Shown here piece by piece: positions 24,255-32,947 of a DNA stretch of 33,848 nucleotides (position 1 is the first letter of the stretch; each line of letters opens with the position of its first letter). Position numbers and translations under genes: made by a program. The notes under the pieces were generated by a model, which saw only the letters and a program-made list of their open reading frames with translations, was not told the DNA's origin and ran no database searches. The DNA is taken from contig NZ_VRYE01000017.1 in NCBI RefSeq assembly GCF_008041835.1, positions 1 to 33,848 of the forward strand, given 5' to 3'. This stretch comes from Ectopseudomonas mendocina. Its GTDB lineage: Bacteria > Pseudomonadota > Gammaproteobacteria > Pseudomonadales > Pseudomonadaceae.

Positions 24255-24506
24255 TTAGGCAGCAGCCTTGGCAGCTTCCTTGAGCAGCTGAGCAACGCGC
24301 TCAGACGGCTGCGCGCCCTGGCTCAGCCAGTAGGCAGCACGCTCTTGATTGACGGACAGCTTGACTTCAGCACCCGCGGCGATCGGGTTGAAGAAACCGA
24401 TACGCTCTACGAAGCGACCGTCGCGCGCATTGCGGCTGTTGGTCACGGTCAGGTGGTAGAAGGGGCGCTTTTTGGAGCCGCCACGAGCGAGACGAATAGT
24501 TACCAT
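24255..24506 (-). CDS. rpsP: 30S ribosomal protein bS16
   Basis: bS16 is an assembly protein of the small ribosomal subunit. The 83-residue product begins [20 protein letters not shown], the family N-terminus, so I use ATG 24506 rather than the longer frame to 24545. The conserved [19 protein letters not shown] stretch follows. It is the first gene of the rpsP-rimM-trmD-rplS operon, with a good sigma-70 promoter about 75 bp upstream. Confidence 0.98.
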   Translation of the reverse strand: MVTIRLARGGSKKRPFYHLTVTNSRNARDGRFVERIGFFNPIAAGAEVKLSVNQERAAYWLSQGAQPSERVAQLLKEAAKAAA

Positions 24507-24580
24507 GAGAACATCGTTCCTGTAGTCGGTGCTAACTTGAGGCACACATCAAAAATGGGCCTAGGCCCGAAAGGCCGCAT

Positions 24581-24608
24581 ATTTTAAGGATTATGCGGCG
24601 GTTTGCAA
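24581..24608 (-). promoter_or_regulatory. Sigma-70 promoter for rpsP-rimM-trmD-rplS
   Basis: On the minus strand TTGCAA (24608-24603) is followed after 16 bp by TAAAAT (24586-24581). The sequence right after the -10 is ATGCGGCC. A GC-rich discriminator of this kind is typical of ribosomal promoters under stringent (ppGpp/DksA) control, which is the likely regulation here. Confidence 0.65.
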
Positions 24609-24647
24609 ATCTCTTTTTCCGGACGACCATCGGCCGGCGTACAGGCC

Positions 24648-26027
24648 TCAGAATTTCGGCATTCCGCCGCCACCCGGAAGCATGCCGCCCATGCCGCGCA
24701 TCATCTTGGCCATACCGCCCTTGGCGGTGAATTTCTTCATCATCTTCTGCATCTGCTTGTGCTGCTTGATCAAGCGACCGATGTCCTGCACCTGGGTACC
24801 GGAACCCATAGCGATGCGGCGCTTGCGCGAGCCACTGATGATGTCCGGATCGCGGCGCTCGGCCGGCGTCATCGAGTTGATGATCGCCTCCATCTGCTTG
24901 AACTGCTTCTCCGCCGCACCTTGAGCATTGCCCATCTGCGACAGATTAACGCCACCGATGGACGGCAGCTTGTCCATCAGACCGCCGAGGCCGCCCATGT
25001 TTTTCATCTGCTGCAGCTGATCACGGAAGTCTTCGAGATCGAAGCCCTTGCCCTTCTTCAGCTTCTTGGTGAGTTTCTCGGCCTTCTCGCGATCAAGGGT
25101 CTGCTCGGCCTGTTCGATCAGGCTGAGCACATCACCCATGCCGAGGATGCGCGAGGCGATACGATCCGGATGGAAGGGCTCGAGCGCGTCGCTCTTCTCG
25201 CCCATACCGATGAACTTGATCGGCTTGCCGGTGATATGACGGACGGACAAGGCAGCGCCACCACGGGCGTCACCGTCGACCTTGGTCAGCACCACACCAG
25301 TCAGCGGCAACGCCTCGCCGAACGCCTTGGCGGTGTTGGCGGCGTCCTGGCCGGTCATGGCGTCGACCACGAACAGCGTTTCGACCGGTTTGACGGCTGC
25401 GTGCAGCGCCTGGATCTCGGCCATCATCTCGGCATCAATGGCCAGGCGACCGGCGGTATCGAGGATGACCACGTCGATGAACTTCAGCTTGGCTTCGCGG
25501 ATCGCTGCGTTGGCGATATCCACCGGCTTCTGACTGGCATCGGAGGGGAAGAAAGTCACCCCGAGGTCGCCGGCCAGGGTTTCCAACTGTTTGATTGCCG
25601 CCGGACGGTAGACGTCGACCGACACCAGCAGCACAGACTTCTTCTTGCGCTCCTTGAGGAACTTGGCCAGTTTGCCGGCGGTGGTGGTCTTGCCCGCGCC
25701 CTGCAGGCCGGCCATCAGCACCACGGCTGGCGGAGTTGCATTGAGCGCCAAGTCTTCGTTGGCCGCGCCCATCAGCTCTTCCAGCTCGGCGCGGACGATC
25801 TTCACGAAGGCCTGGCCCGGCGTCAGGCTCTTGGACACCTCGGTGCCGACAGCGCGATCCTTGACCTTGGCGACGAAGTCCTTGACCACCGGCAGGGCCA
25901 CGTCGGCCTCGAGCAGGGCCATGCGCACTTCACGCAACGTATCCTTGATGTTGTCTTCGGTCAGCTTGGCCTTGCCCGTGACGTTACGCAGCGTCTGGGA
26001 CAGGCGATCGGTAAGATTTTCGAACAT
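24648..26027 (-). CDS. ffh: Signal recognition particle protein Ffh
   Basis: Ffh binds 4.5S RNA and signal sequences of nascent membrane proteins and docks with FtsY. The product has 459 residues. The N domain starts MFENLTDRLSQTLRNVTGKA. The GTPase P-loop lies near residue 105 (GLQGAGKTTTAGKLA), DTAGR follows, and the specificity motif is TKVDGDARGG. The Met-rich M domain covers about 300-459 and ends in a Gly/Met tail (MMRGMGGMLPGGGGMPKF). I chose ATG 26027, which has AAGGA 6 bp upstream; an in-frame frame to 26111 reaches past the promoter. Confidence 0.98.
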   Translation of the reverse strand: MFENLTDRLSQTLRNVTGKAKLTEDNIKDTLREVRMALLEADVALPVVKDFVAKVKDRAVGTEVSKSLTPGQAFVKIVRAELEELMGAANEDLALNATPPAVVLMAGLQGAGKTTTAGKLAKFLKERKKKSVLLVSVDVYRPAAIKQLETLAGDLGVTFFPSDASQKPVDIANAAIREAKLKFIDVVILDTAGRLAIDAEMMAEIQALHAAVKPVETLFVVDAMTGQDAANTAKAFGEALPLTGVVLTKVDGDARGGAALSVRHITGKPIKFIGMGEKSDALEPFHPDRIASRILGMGDVLSLIEQAEQTLDREKAEKLTKKLKKGKGFDLEDFRDQLQQMKNMGGLGGLMDKLPSIGGVNLSQMGNAQGAAEKQFKQMEAIINSMTPAERRDPDIISGSRKRRIAMGSGTQVQDIGRLIKQHKQMQKMMKKFTAKGGMAKMMRGMGGMLPGGGGMPKF

Positions 26028-26050
26028 GCGCGTTCCTTTGATAGGTGCGA

Positions 26051-26087
26051 CCCGGCGCGCCGGGCGTGCGACAGGCGGCGGATTATA
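26051..26087 (-). promoter_or_regulatory. ffh promoter -10 and 5'-UTR palindrome
   Basis: A perfect TATAAT (26087-26082, minus strand) lies 55 bp upstream of ffh, without a convincing -35 element. Downstream, in the predicted leader, is a perfect 14-bp palindrome CCCGGCGCGCCGGG (26051-26064). It is a possible protein site or RNA hairpin. Confidence 0.45.
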
Positions 26088-26184
26088 GCGGAGTCCCCGA
26101 GCCACCGACACCGCCGGCAGTCTTTCGTGCCGACGCCCATCTGTGCCACACTCAGCGCCTTTCGGGCTCGCCTTATACGGACTT

Positions 26185-26985
26185 ATGCACCCTTTGTTGC
26201 CCAGCCTCGCTGCCGCCCTCCTCTATGCCGGCGCCGCCGCTTACCAAGGCCTGCGCCTGACCCAGCGCAGCATCCCTGACAAACGCCTGCTGATATCGCT
26301 CGGCGTTCTCGCCCTGTGCCTGCACGGCATCAGCCTGTTCTACCAGCTATACGATGTGCACGGTCTCAATCTGGACTTCTTCAATGCTGCCAGCCTGATT
26401 GCCTGCGCAGTCATTACCCTGATTCTGCTGGCCTGTGCACGCATACCGGTAGAAAATCTGCTGTTGCTGCTGTTCCCGCTCGGCACCCTGACGGTATTGG
26501 CGGCGGAGTTCATGCCCAGCGGCACCGTCAGCCCGATTGACGAGCACCCAGGCATCCTCGCCCACATCCTGCTTTCGATTCTGGCCTACGGCATGCTGAC
26601 CATCGCCGTATTCCAGTCGCTGCTGTTGCTGGTGCAGGACCATCAGCTCAAGCACAAGCACCCGTCGGGGCTGATCCGCAACTTCCCGCCGCTGCAGACC
26701 ATGGAAAGCCTGCTGTTCGGTTTTCTCTTCGCCGGCTGGCTGCTTCTGTCGTTGTCGCTGCTGTCTGGTGCGTTGTACATCGATGACCTGTTCGCCCAGC
26801 ACCTGGCGCACAAGACCTTCCTGTCCTTCTTCGCCTGGGTGGTGTTCGCCGTACTGCTGTGGGGCCGTCATCAGCTCGGCTGGCGCGGGCACAAGGCCAT
26901 TCGCTGGACCCTTGCCGGGTTCTGCCTGCTGATGCTGGCCTACTTCGGCAGCAAGCTGGTGCGCGAGTTCATCCTGCATATCTGA
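26185..26985 (+). CDS. Inner membrane protein YpjD, CcsA/cytochrome c assembly-like
   Basis: This is a polytopic membrane protein of 266 residues with about eight hydrophobic helices. It belongs to the cytochrome c assembly (CcsA/CcmC, HemX-like) superfamily, for which the conserved His residues are visible (DEHPGILAHILLSILAYG and AHKTFLSFFAW). I use ATG 26185 (MHPLLPSLAAALLYAG), which gives the normal family N-terminus; the earlier in-frame start at 26143 is less likely. YpjD lies beside ffh and the CorB gene in many gammaproteobacteria. Its biochemical role is not settled. It is followed after 10 bp by the CorB/CNNM gene, so the two form an operon. Confidence 0.9.
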   Translation: MHPLLPSLAAALLYAGAAAYQGLRLTQRSIPDKRLLISLGVLALCLHGISLFYQLYDVHGLNLDFFNAASLIACAVITLILLACARIPVENLLLLLFPLGTLTVLAAEFMPSGTVSPIDEHPGILAHILLSILAYGMLTIAVFQSLLLLVQDHQLKHKHPSGLIRNFPPLQTMESLLFGFLFAGWLLLSLSLLSGALYIDDLFAQHLAHKTFLSFFAWVVFAVLLWGRHQLGWRGHKAIRWTLAGFCLLMLAYFGSKLVREFILHI

Positions 26986-26995
26986 GGCGGACGTC

Positions 26996-28282
26996 GTGGA
27001 CGACATTCACTCGGGCTACCTGCTCGGCCTGTTGGTTTTTCTCATCCTCTGCTCGGCGTTCTTCTCCAGCTCGGAAACCGGCATGCTCAGCGTCAATCGC
27101 TACCGGCTCAAGCACCTGGCCAAGGAAGGACACAGCGGCGCCAAACGCGTGACCCGACTGCTCGACCGCCCCGACCGCCTGCTCGGCACCATCCTGGTCG
27201 GCAACAACGTGGTCAACATTCTCGCCGCCTCCATCGCCACCGTGCTGGCGGTGGATCTATGGGGCGAAGCCGGTATTGCCATCGCCACCGCTGGCCTGAC
27301 CATCGTCGTGCTGATCTTCGGCGAGATTACACCCAAGACCCTGGCGGCCCTGCGCCCGGAGCTGGTGGCCTTCCCCGCCAGCCGCGTACTGAGCCTGCTG
27401 TTACGCCTGCTCTACCCGGTGGTCTGGCTGACCAGCGTGATCAGCAACGGCCTGCTGCGCCTGGTTGGTATCGACCCCGCTCAGCGCGCCAGCGACAGCC
27501 TGTCCACCGAGGAACTGCGCAGCGTGGTACGCGAATCCGGCTCGGAGCTGCCAGCCAATCGCCAGAACATGCTGCTGGGCATCCTCGATCTGGAGCGGGT
27601 CACGGTGGATGACATCATGATCCCGCGCAACGAAGTGGCCGGCATCGACCTCGACGATGATCTGGAGACCATCGTCAGTCACTTGCGCAGCACGCCGCAT
27701 ACCCGCCTGCCGGTGTTCCGTGGCGACATCAACCAGATCGAAGGCGTGGTGCACATGCGCCAGATCGCCCGCCTGCTGAGCCACAACCAGCTGACCAAGG
27801 ACGCCCTGCTGGCCGCCTGCAACCCGCCCTATTTCATCCCGGAAAACACACCGCTGGCGACCCAGCTGATCAACTTCCAGAAGCAGAAGCAGCGCATCGG
27901 CATCGTCGTCGATGAATATGGCGACGTGATCGGCATCGTCACCCTGGAAGACATCCTCGAAGAGATCGTCGGCGACTTCAGCAATCAGAGCAGCCTGCGC
28001 AGCCCCGATATCCATCCCCAGGCAGACGGCACTCTGGTCATCGATGGCGCCGCCTACATTCGCGAAGTGAACAAGACTCTCGGCTGGCATCTGCCCAGCG
28101 ATGGTCCCAAGACCCTCAATGGCCTGATCACCGAAGCCCTGGAGACCATCCCTGACAGCAGCGTCTGCCTGAAGATCGGCCCCTATCGCCTGGAGATCCT
28201 GCAGGCGGCGGACAACCGGGTGAAGAGCGTCCGCGTGTGGCAGGTGAAAAAGGTCAAACCGGACGCTGCAACGACGGAGTGA
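26996..28282 (+). CDS. CorB/CNNM-type transporter (HlyC/CorC family, DUF21-CBS-CorC)
   Basis: The product of 428 residues has three domains. The N-terminal DUF21 membrane domain has three to four helices (GYLLGLLVFLILCSAFFSSS onward, to about 165). Two CBS motifs lie at about 195-315 (VDDIMIPRNEVAGIDLDDD; GIVVDEYGDVIGIVTLEDIL). A CorC_HlyC domain covers about 330-420 (DGTLVIDGAAYIREVNKTLG). The family is linked to Mg2+ or Co2+ transport and resistance; CBS domains bind MgATP in CNNM proteins. The start is GTG 26996 with GAGG 8 bp upstream. Its end overlaps the convergent SGNH hydrolase gene by 29 bp. Confidence 0.93.
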   Translation: MDDIHSGYLLGLLVFLILCSAFFSSSETGMLSVNRYRLKHLAKEGHSGAKRVTRLLDRPDRLLGTILVGNNVVNILAASIATVLAVDLWGEAGIAIATAGLTIVVLIFGEITPKTLAALRPELVAFPASRVLSLLLRLLYPVVWLTSVISNGLLRLVGIDPAQRASDSLSTEELRSVVRESGSELPANRQNMLLGILDLERVTVDDIMIPRNEVAGIDLDDDLETIVSHLRSTPHTRLPVFRGDINQIEGVVHMRQIARLLSHNQLTKDALLAACNPPYFIPENTPLATQLINFQKQKQRIGIVVDEYGDVIGIVTLEDILEEIVGDFSNQSSLRSPDIHPQADGTLVIDGAAYIREVNKTLGWHLPSDGPKTLNGLITEALETIPDSSVCLKIGPYRLEILQAADNRVKSVRVWQVKKVKPDAATTE

Positions 28283-28988
28283 GACGCTCGGCCAGGCCAT
28301 CGGCCCAGCGTCGGTAGCCCATTGCCGATGGGTGATAGCCATCCTCGGCCAGGTAATGCGCTTCGAATGGCAGGTCCAGCAGGCAGTGCAGCGCACCCAG
28401 ACGCTGCGCCAGAGCGTGCAGCTCACGATCCAGCAGGCTGGCGCGCCAGCCCATCAGTTGCCGCAGCAACCAGGGCAAGGCGCTGAAATGCTGCAACGGC
28501 GGCACAGCGCTGAACGCCACGCGACAGCCACGTCCGCCCAGTGCATCGGCCATCGCAGCAAGCGCCTGCTGCCAGCGCCTGCTCGGCGTGAGGTGCGTGG
28601 TGTCATTGACGCCAAACACCAGCAGTGCCAGATCGGCCGGTTCCGCCAGGGCCAATGGCAGCAGGCGCTCACAGGCCGCAGAAGCAGTGATGCCATTCTC
28701 GCCATAAGCACGCCAGCGTACCGGTCGCCCCAGACGCTCGGCCAGGGCGACAGCCAGGCAATTGGCCAGGGATTGATCGAAATGCGTGACCCCGACGCCT
28801 GCCACGGTCGACTCACCGATCAGCAGCAGACGCAGGGGTTCACCCGGCAAATGCGCAGCAGCGATGCCGCTCGGCTCGCCCTGCGCAATCGGTAGACGCA
28901 GCGCCGTGCGCCGGGTATGCAAAGCCAGAGGCAGCGCCAATGGCAGCAGTGGCACAGTCGCCAGCCACCACAGCGCATGCCGGCTCAC
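28254..28988 (-). CDS. SGNH/GDSL-type hydrolase with N-terminal membrane anchor
   Basis: This 244-residue hydrolase starts with a hydrophobic signal or anchor ([19 protein letters not shown]), so it acts outside the cytoplasm or at the membrane. SGNH blocks are visible: the nucleophile Ser in block I ([12 protein letters not shown]), Gly in block II (YGENGITA), Asn in block III (VFGVNDTTH) and the Asp/His pair in block V ([11 protein letters not shown]). Substrate is unknown; the family includes esterases, lipases and carbohydrate acetylesterases. The start overlaps the purT stop by 4 bp (ATGA), which implies coupled translation. Its 3' end overlaps the CorB gene on the other strand. Confidence 0.88.
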   Translation of the reverse strand: MSRHALWWLATVPLLPLALPLALHTRRTALRLPIAQGEPSGIAAAHLPGEPLRLLLIGESTVAGVGVTHFDQSLANCLAVALAERLGRPVRWRAYGENGITASAACERLLPLALAEPADLALLVFGVNDTTHLTPSRRWQQALAAMADALGGRGCRVAFSAVPPLQHFSALPWLLRQLMGWRASLLDRELHALAQRLGALHCLLDLPFEAHYLAEDGYHPSAMGYRRWADGLAERLTPSLQRPV

Positions 28989-30166
28989 AGCTGGACGCGA
29001 ACCGCTTGCGCGCTGCGCAGCGCCTTGGCACGCGCCGCCTCGATGGACTCGTCACGCGCCAGCGCCACGCCCATGCGGCGCTGGCCCTTGACTTCGGGCT
29101 TGCCGAACAGGCGCAGCGCCGTGTCTTCCTCGCTCAGCGCAGCGCCGAGGTTGGCGAAGCTGGCCTGCTGCGAATTGCCTTCGACCAGGATCACCGCCGA
29201 CGCCGACGGGCCCATCTGGCGAATCACCGGAATCGGCAGGCCAAGAATGGCGCGGGCATGCAGGGCGAATTCGGACAGTTCCTGCGAGATCAGCGTCACC
29301 AGGCCGGTATCGTGCGGGCGCGGTGAGACTTCGCTGAACCATACCTGATCGCCCTTGACGAACAGCTCGACGCCGAACAGGCCACGCCCGCCCAGCGCCT
29401 CGGTCACCGCCAGCGCCACGCGCTCGGACTCGGCCAGCGCCTTCGGGCTCATCGGTTGTGGCTGCCAGGATTCCTGGTAGTCACCGTTCTCCTGGCGATG
29501 GCCAATCGGCGCGCAGAAGCTGGTGCCACCGACATGGCGCACGGTAAGCAGGGTGATTTCATAGTCGAAGTCGATGAACCCCTCGACGATCACCCGCCCC
29601 TTGCCCGCGCGACCACCTTCCTGGGCGTAGTCCCAGGCGCGCTGCAGATCGGCGTCGCTCCTGAGCACGCTCTGGCCCTTGCCGGAAGAGCTCATGATCG
29701 GCTTGACCACGCAGGGGTAGCCAACGGACTTCACCGCTGCGGCGTAGTCCTCGAAGGTGTCGGAAAAATGATACGGCGAGGTCGGCAGGCCCAGCTCTTC
29801 AGCCGCCAGGCGGCGAATGCCCTCGCGGTTCATGGTCAGTTGTGCGGCACGCGCGGTTGGCACCACGTTGAAGCCTTCAGCCTCCAGCTCGACCAGGGTG
29901 GCAGTAGCGATGGCCTCGATTTCCGGCACGATGTAGTGCGGCTGTTCCTTCTCGATCACGGCACGCAGGGCTGCACCGTCGAGCATGTCGATAACGTGGC
30001 TACGATGTGCCACCTGCATGGCCGGCGCATTGGCGTAACGATCGACACCGATGACTTCGCAACCCAGGCGTTGCAGCTCGATCACCACTTCCTTGCCAAG
30101 CTCACCGCAGCCACACAGCAGCACACGGGTCGCAGAGGACGACAAAGGGGTTCCAATACGGGGCAT
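28985..30166 (-). CDS. purT: Formate-dependent phosphoribosylglycinamide formyltransferase
   Basis: PurT uses ATP and formate to formylate GAR in purine synthesis, an alternative to folate-dependent PurN. The product has 393 residues (392 in E. coli). The N-terminal Rossmann-like domain begins [19 protein letters not shown]. An ATP-grasp domain follows, with [17 protein letters not shown] near residue 155 and the metal-binding stretch [20 protein letters not shown] near 280. The C-terminal domain is complete. It lies 21 bp after the DUF1289 gene in a five-gene operon. Confidence 0.97.
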   Translation of the reverse strand: MPRIGTPLSSSATRVLLCGCGELGKEVVIELQRLGCEVIGVDRYANAPAMQVAHRSHVIDMLDGAALRAVIEKEQPHYIVPEIEAIATATLVELEAEGFNVVPTARAAQLTMNREGIRRLAAEELGLPTSPYHFSDTFEDYAAAVKSVGYPCVVKPIMSSSGKGQSVLRSDADLQRAWDYAQEGGRAGKGRVIVEGFIDFDYEITLLTVRHVGGTSFCAPIGHRQENGDYQESWQPQPMSPKALAESERVALAVTEALGGRGLFGVELFVKGDQVWFSEVSPRPHDTGLVTLISQELSEFALHARAILGLPIPVIRQMGPSASAVILVEGNSQQASFANLGAALSEEDTALRLFGKPEVKGQRRMGVALARDESIEAARAKALRSAQAVRVQL

Positions 30167-30187
30167 GAGGATTCCTCGAACAGTGAA

Positions 30188-30382
30188 TCAGGAAGGCATT
30201 AAAAGACCCGAAGCGCGGGCGCGCTCCAGACAGCGTTGCAACACCACGCGGCGCTCGGCATTGTCCATGCGGCCCCAGCGGGTGATTTCGTCAGCGGTGC
30301 GCTGGCAGCCCAGGCAAATGTCCTGCTCGTCCAGCGCGCACACGTGCACACAGGGCGAGCGCACGGGTTTCTCGTCATTCAT
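30188..30382 (-). CDS. DUF1289 small cysteine-rich protein
   Basis: The product has 64 residues. The DUF1289 pattern is clear: [20 protein letters not shown], i.e. C-x3-C-x8-C-x2-C, then [18 protein letters not shown]. The four cysteines could bind zinc or an Fe-S cluster, but the function is unknown. I use ATG 30382 ([10 protein letters not shown]), which overlaps the end of the carbonic-anhydrase gene by 8 bp. DUF1289 genes often sit next to gamma-carbonic anhydrase genes in Pseudomonas, as here. Confidence 0.9.
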   Translation of the reverse strand: MNDEKPVRSPCVHVCALDEQDICLGCQRTADEITRWGRMDNAERRVVLQRCLERARASGLLMPS

Positions 30383-30899
30383 CGTCAACAACCAGCTCTC
30401 GGGCATAGCGCTGCGCATTATGGACGTAATGCGCAGCGCTGGCCTCCAGTATCTGCTTCTGCTGCTCGGTCAGCTCGCGCACCACCTTGCCCGGGCTGCC
30501 CATGACCAGGCTGCCATCGGGGATCACCTTGCCTTCGGGAATCAGGCTGTTGGCGCCGATGATGCAGTACTTGCCGATCTTCGCGCCATTGAGAATCACC
30601 GCGTTGATGCCGATCAGGCTGTAATCGTCCACCGTGCAGCCATGCATCATCACGTTATGACCGACGGTGACGCCCCTGCCCAGAGTCAGCGGAAAACCCA
30701 TGTCGGTGTGCATCACGCTGCCGTCCTGCACGTTGCTGTTCTCGCCGATGCGGATCAGCTCGTTGTCGCCACGCAGCACGGCGCCGAACCAGACGCTGGC
30801 ACCAGCCTCCAGGCGAACCTTGCCGATCAGGTCGGCGCTTGGCGCGACCCAGCTGTCAGGATGGGCGTCGACACGGGCGCTACCCAGACGGTATTTCAT
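30375..30899 (-). CDS. Gamma-class carbonic anhydrase family protein
   Basis: The 174-residue protein is a left-handed beta-helix built of hexapeptide repeats ([38 protein letters not shown]). The three zinc-ligand histidines of the gamma class are in place at H64 (SVMHTDMGF), H81 and H86 (GHNVMMHGC). A C-terminal helix follows. The YrdA/PaaY-like group to which this belongs often has low or no carbonic anhydrase activity, so the true reaction is uncertain. It lies 12 bp after the Nudix gene and overlaps DUF1289 by 8 bp. Confidence 0.92.
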   Translation of the reverse strand: MKYRLGSARVDAHPDSWVAPSADLIGKVRLEAGASVWFGAVLRGDNELIRIGENSNVQDGSVMHTDMGFPLTLGRGVTVGHNVMMHGCTVDDYSLIGINAVILNGAKIGKYCIIGANSLIPEGKVIPDGSLVMGSPGKVVRELTEQQKQILEASAAHYVHNAQRYARELVVDDE

Positions 30900-30911
30900 G
30901 GTAGTTAATCC

Positions 30912-31517
30912 TCAGCGCAGGTGGATGAAGTGTTCGGGCGGCTGGTGCAGGGCGATCTGTGCATCGTCGAAGATCAGGTTGACCAACTCCACCACCATGA
31001 TCGCGGTGAGCCCCCAGATACGGTACTCACCATAGGTGTAGGACGGCACATACCAGCTACGCCCGAGGTAATCGATGCGATGGGTCATCTCGCGCGGGTC
31101 GGAGCGGAAGAACGCCAGCGGCACCTGGAACACCGAGGCGATCTCGGCATCGTTGGCCTTGTACTCGACGTAATCGGGCACCACGCCGACATAGGGCGTG
31201 ACCCGGATGCCATGCCGCGACACCAGGCTGCTGAGCGGCCCGACCACTTCGACCAACCCGGGCGGCAGGCCGATTTCTTCCTCGGCCTCGCGCAGGGCGG
31301 TATGCACCAGATCACGATCTTCGGGGTCACGCCGGCCACCGGGAAAGGCAACCTCGCCACTGTGGGTCGACAAACCGCTGGCGCGCAGGGTCAGCACCAA
31401 CTCGGGTTCATCGCTGCGGGTAATCGGGACCAGCACCGCCGCCTCAGGGAAGCTGCGCTCGGTCTCCAGAGGGCGCGGGCTGTAACCGCGCACGCGATGG
31501 AGCAACTCGTCCAGCAT
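30912..31517 (-). CDS. CoA pyrophosphatase (NudL-like Nudix hydrolase)
   Basis: The enzyme is predicted to split CoA or acyl-CoA into phosphopantetheine derivatives and 3',5'-ADP. The 201-residue product has the CoA-specific signature just before the Nudix box (LTLRASGLSTHSGEVAFPGG) and the extended box itself (GGRRDPEDRDLVHTALREAE, then EEIGL). I use ATG 31517 (MLDELLHRVRG), with GAG 7 bp upstream; ATG 31523 is also possible. A longer in-frame ORF to 31724 overlaps the divergent Nudix gene and is rejected. It is the first gene of the operon that continues to purT and the SGNH hydrolase. Confidence 0.92.
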   Translation of the reverse strand: MLDELLHRVRGYSPRPLETERSFPEAAVLVPITRSDEPELVLTLRASGLSTHSGEVAFPGGRRDPEDRDLVHTALREAEEEIGLPPGLVEVVGPLSSLVSRHGIRVTPYVGVVPDYVEYKANDAEIASVFQVPLAFFRSDPREMTHRIDYLGRSWYVPSYTYGEYRIWGLTAIMVVELVNLIFDDAQIALHQPPEHFIHLR

Positions 31518-31665
31518 GGGCATACTCGGAGTCTTGTTTTGCCAGGCATCATGGCATGAAAGCAAGCAGGCGCCCAACCCTGAAACATGACAAGCCGGCC
31601 GTAATTGCGGGCTTGCCGGCCAATGTCCAGACGACCAAGATAGTGGCAAGAGAAGAGGAAGCGGC

Positions 31666-32220
31666 ATGAAATTCTGCAGCCAGTGCGGCAACCCGGTCAC
31701 CCGCATGATTCCCCAGGGTGACAACCGTATGCGCCATGTCTGTGGTCATTGCGCCACCGTGCATTACGACAACCCGCGCATCGTCGCCGGCTGCCTGCCG
31801 GTATGGCGCGAGCAGGTGCTGCTGTGCCGCCGCGCGATCGAGCCGCGCCGAGGCTACTGGACGCTGCCGGCCGGCTTCATGGAAAACGGCGAGACCATCG
31901 AGCAGGCGGCGGCTCGCGAAACCCAGGAAGAAGCCTGCGCCCGCGTGCGCGACCTAAGCCTCTATACCCTGTTCGACCTGCCACACATCAGCCAGGTGTA
32001 CATGCTGTTTCGCGCCGAACTGGTCGATCTGGACTTCGCCGTCGGCGAGGAGAGCCTGGAAGTTCGCCTGTTCGCGGAGAACGAAATTCCCTGGTCAGAG
32101 CTGGCTTTCCCGACCATCGGCCGTACCTTAGAATGCTTCTTCGCCGACCGTCGGCAAAATGCCTTCCCGGTACGCAATGAGCCACTCGAAGCACTGCGTG
32201 CTCATTACTCACCTCGTTGA
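31666..32220 (+). CDS. Nudix hydrolase with N-terminal zinc ribbon
   Basis: The product has 184 residues. An N-terminal zinc ribbon carries two CxxC pairs (FCSQCGNP and HVCGHCATV). The Nudix box follows near residue 71 (GFMENGETIEQAAARETQEE). The layout is like NADH pyrophosphatase NudC, but without the extra N-terminal domain. Substrates may be NAD(H), ADP-ribose or similar dinucleotides. The ribosome-binding site is strong (AGAGGAAG before ATG). It diverges from the CoA-type Nudix operon across 148 bp, and the L,D-transpeptidase gene starts 18 bp after its stop. Confidence 0.92.
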   Translation: MKFCSQCGNPVTRMIPQGDNRMRHVCGHCATVHYDNPRIVAGCLPVWREQVLLCRRAIEPRRGYWTLPAGFMENGETIEQAAARETQEEACARVRDLSLYTLFDLPHISQVYMLFRAELVDLDFAVGEESLEVRLFAENEIPWSELAFPTIGRTLECFFADRRQNAFPVRNEPLEALRAHYSPR

Positions 32221-32238
32221 CCCTGGCGGACGTTCCCG

Positions 32239-32742
32239 ATGCGCTGGTTGTTGCCCCTGCTTTGCCTGACCCTCAGCTTAAACGCCCTGGCCAGCACCAC
32301 GCCTGCGACCAGCCAGCAGACCGTGGACAAGGTGCTGGTGCTCAAATCCGAGCGCAAACTGCATCTGCAGCAGCGTGGCGAAACCATCAAGTCGTACCGT
32401 ATTTCCCTGGGCAAGCAGCCCAATGGTGCCAAACAGCGCGAAGGCGACCTGCGCACACCGGAAGGCTTCTACTGGATCGACTGGCGCAAGCCGAGCGACA
32501 AGTACCAGCTATCGCTGCACATCTCTTACCCCAACGCCCGCGACCTGGCCAAGGCCAGGGAAGCCGGCGTACCGCCGGGCAGCATGATCATGATCCACGG
32601 CACGCCGCTGGATGAGGAATACCCGGAGTGGTTCTTCCACACCCTGGACTGGACCGAGGGCTGCATCGCCATGAAGAACGACGACATGCGCGAGGTGTGG
32701 AACCTGGTCAAGGACGGCACGCTGATCGAAATCAGGCCCTGA
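32239..32742 (+). CDS. L,D-transpeptidase family protein (YkuD domain)
   Basis: The 167-residue protein has a Sec signal peptide (WLLPLLCLTLSLNALA) and a YkuD domain. The catalytic cysteine is C142 in DWTEGCIAM, with the conserved H120 (MIMIHGTP) and H134 upstream. Such enzymes form 3-3 peptidoglycan crosslinks or attach proteins to peptidoglycan in the periplasm. It lacks a peptidoglycan-binding or LysM domain, so it is close to the short YafK-like group. It is the second gene after the zinc-ribbon Nudix hydrolase and is followed by REPINs. Confidence 0.92.
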   Translation: MRWLLPLLCLTLSLNALASTTPATSQQTVDKVLVLKSERKLHLQQRGETIKSYRISLGKQPNGAKQREGDLRTPEGFYWIDWRKPSDKYQLSLHISYPNARDLAKAREAGVPPGSMIMIHGTPLDEEYPEWFFHTLDWTEGCIAMKNDDMREVWNLVKDGTLIEIRP

Positions 32743-32756
32743 ACCCAAGCATTCAA

Positions 32757-32833
32757 CCTGTGGGAGCGGCACCCCGCCGCGAATCAGGCGGCACAACCCC
32801 GAACCGCTTCCCCCCGAGGCGGGGCTCCTACGA
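32757..32833. repeat. REPIN A, downstream of the L,D-transpeptidase gene
   Basis: The left arm (TGTGGGAGCGGCACCCCGCC, starting at 32759) and the right arm (GGCGGGGCTCCTACGA, ending at 32833) are inverted REP units of the common Pseudomonas type. The spacer contains GGCACAACCCCGAACCG. It lies between convergent genes, where it can act as mRNA 3'-end structure. Confidence 0.8.
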
Positions 32834-32852
32834 CAACATCAACGCAACACCT

Positions 32853-32916
32853 CTAGGAGCCGCGAACTGGACGGCACAGCACCGAACCGCTTCGCCCCGG
32901 GGCGGGGCTCCTACAA
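32853..32916. repeat. REPIN B, tandem partner with a shortened left arm
   Basis: The right arm is complete (TTCGCCCCGGGGCGGGGCTC, then CTACAAA). The left arm reads CTAGGAGC-CGCGAAC and lacks the GGCACCCCGC part present in REPIN A. The spacer (GGCACAGCACCGAACCGCTT) is nearly the same as in A, so one probably arose by tandem duplication, with later loss. Confidence 0.7.
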
Positions 32917-32947
32917 AAACTGCGCTGCAGGCCTTATCTGAGGTGAT

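Noticed and set aside
24603..26279. 558-codon plus-strand ORF opposite ffh
   Set aside because: Antisense shadow; runs through the ffh promoter.
31584..31625. Two GCCGGC palindromes between the divergent Nudix genes
   Set aside because: Short GC-rich palindromes are common at this base composition; no coherent hairpin or operator spacing.
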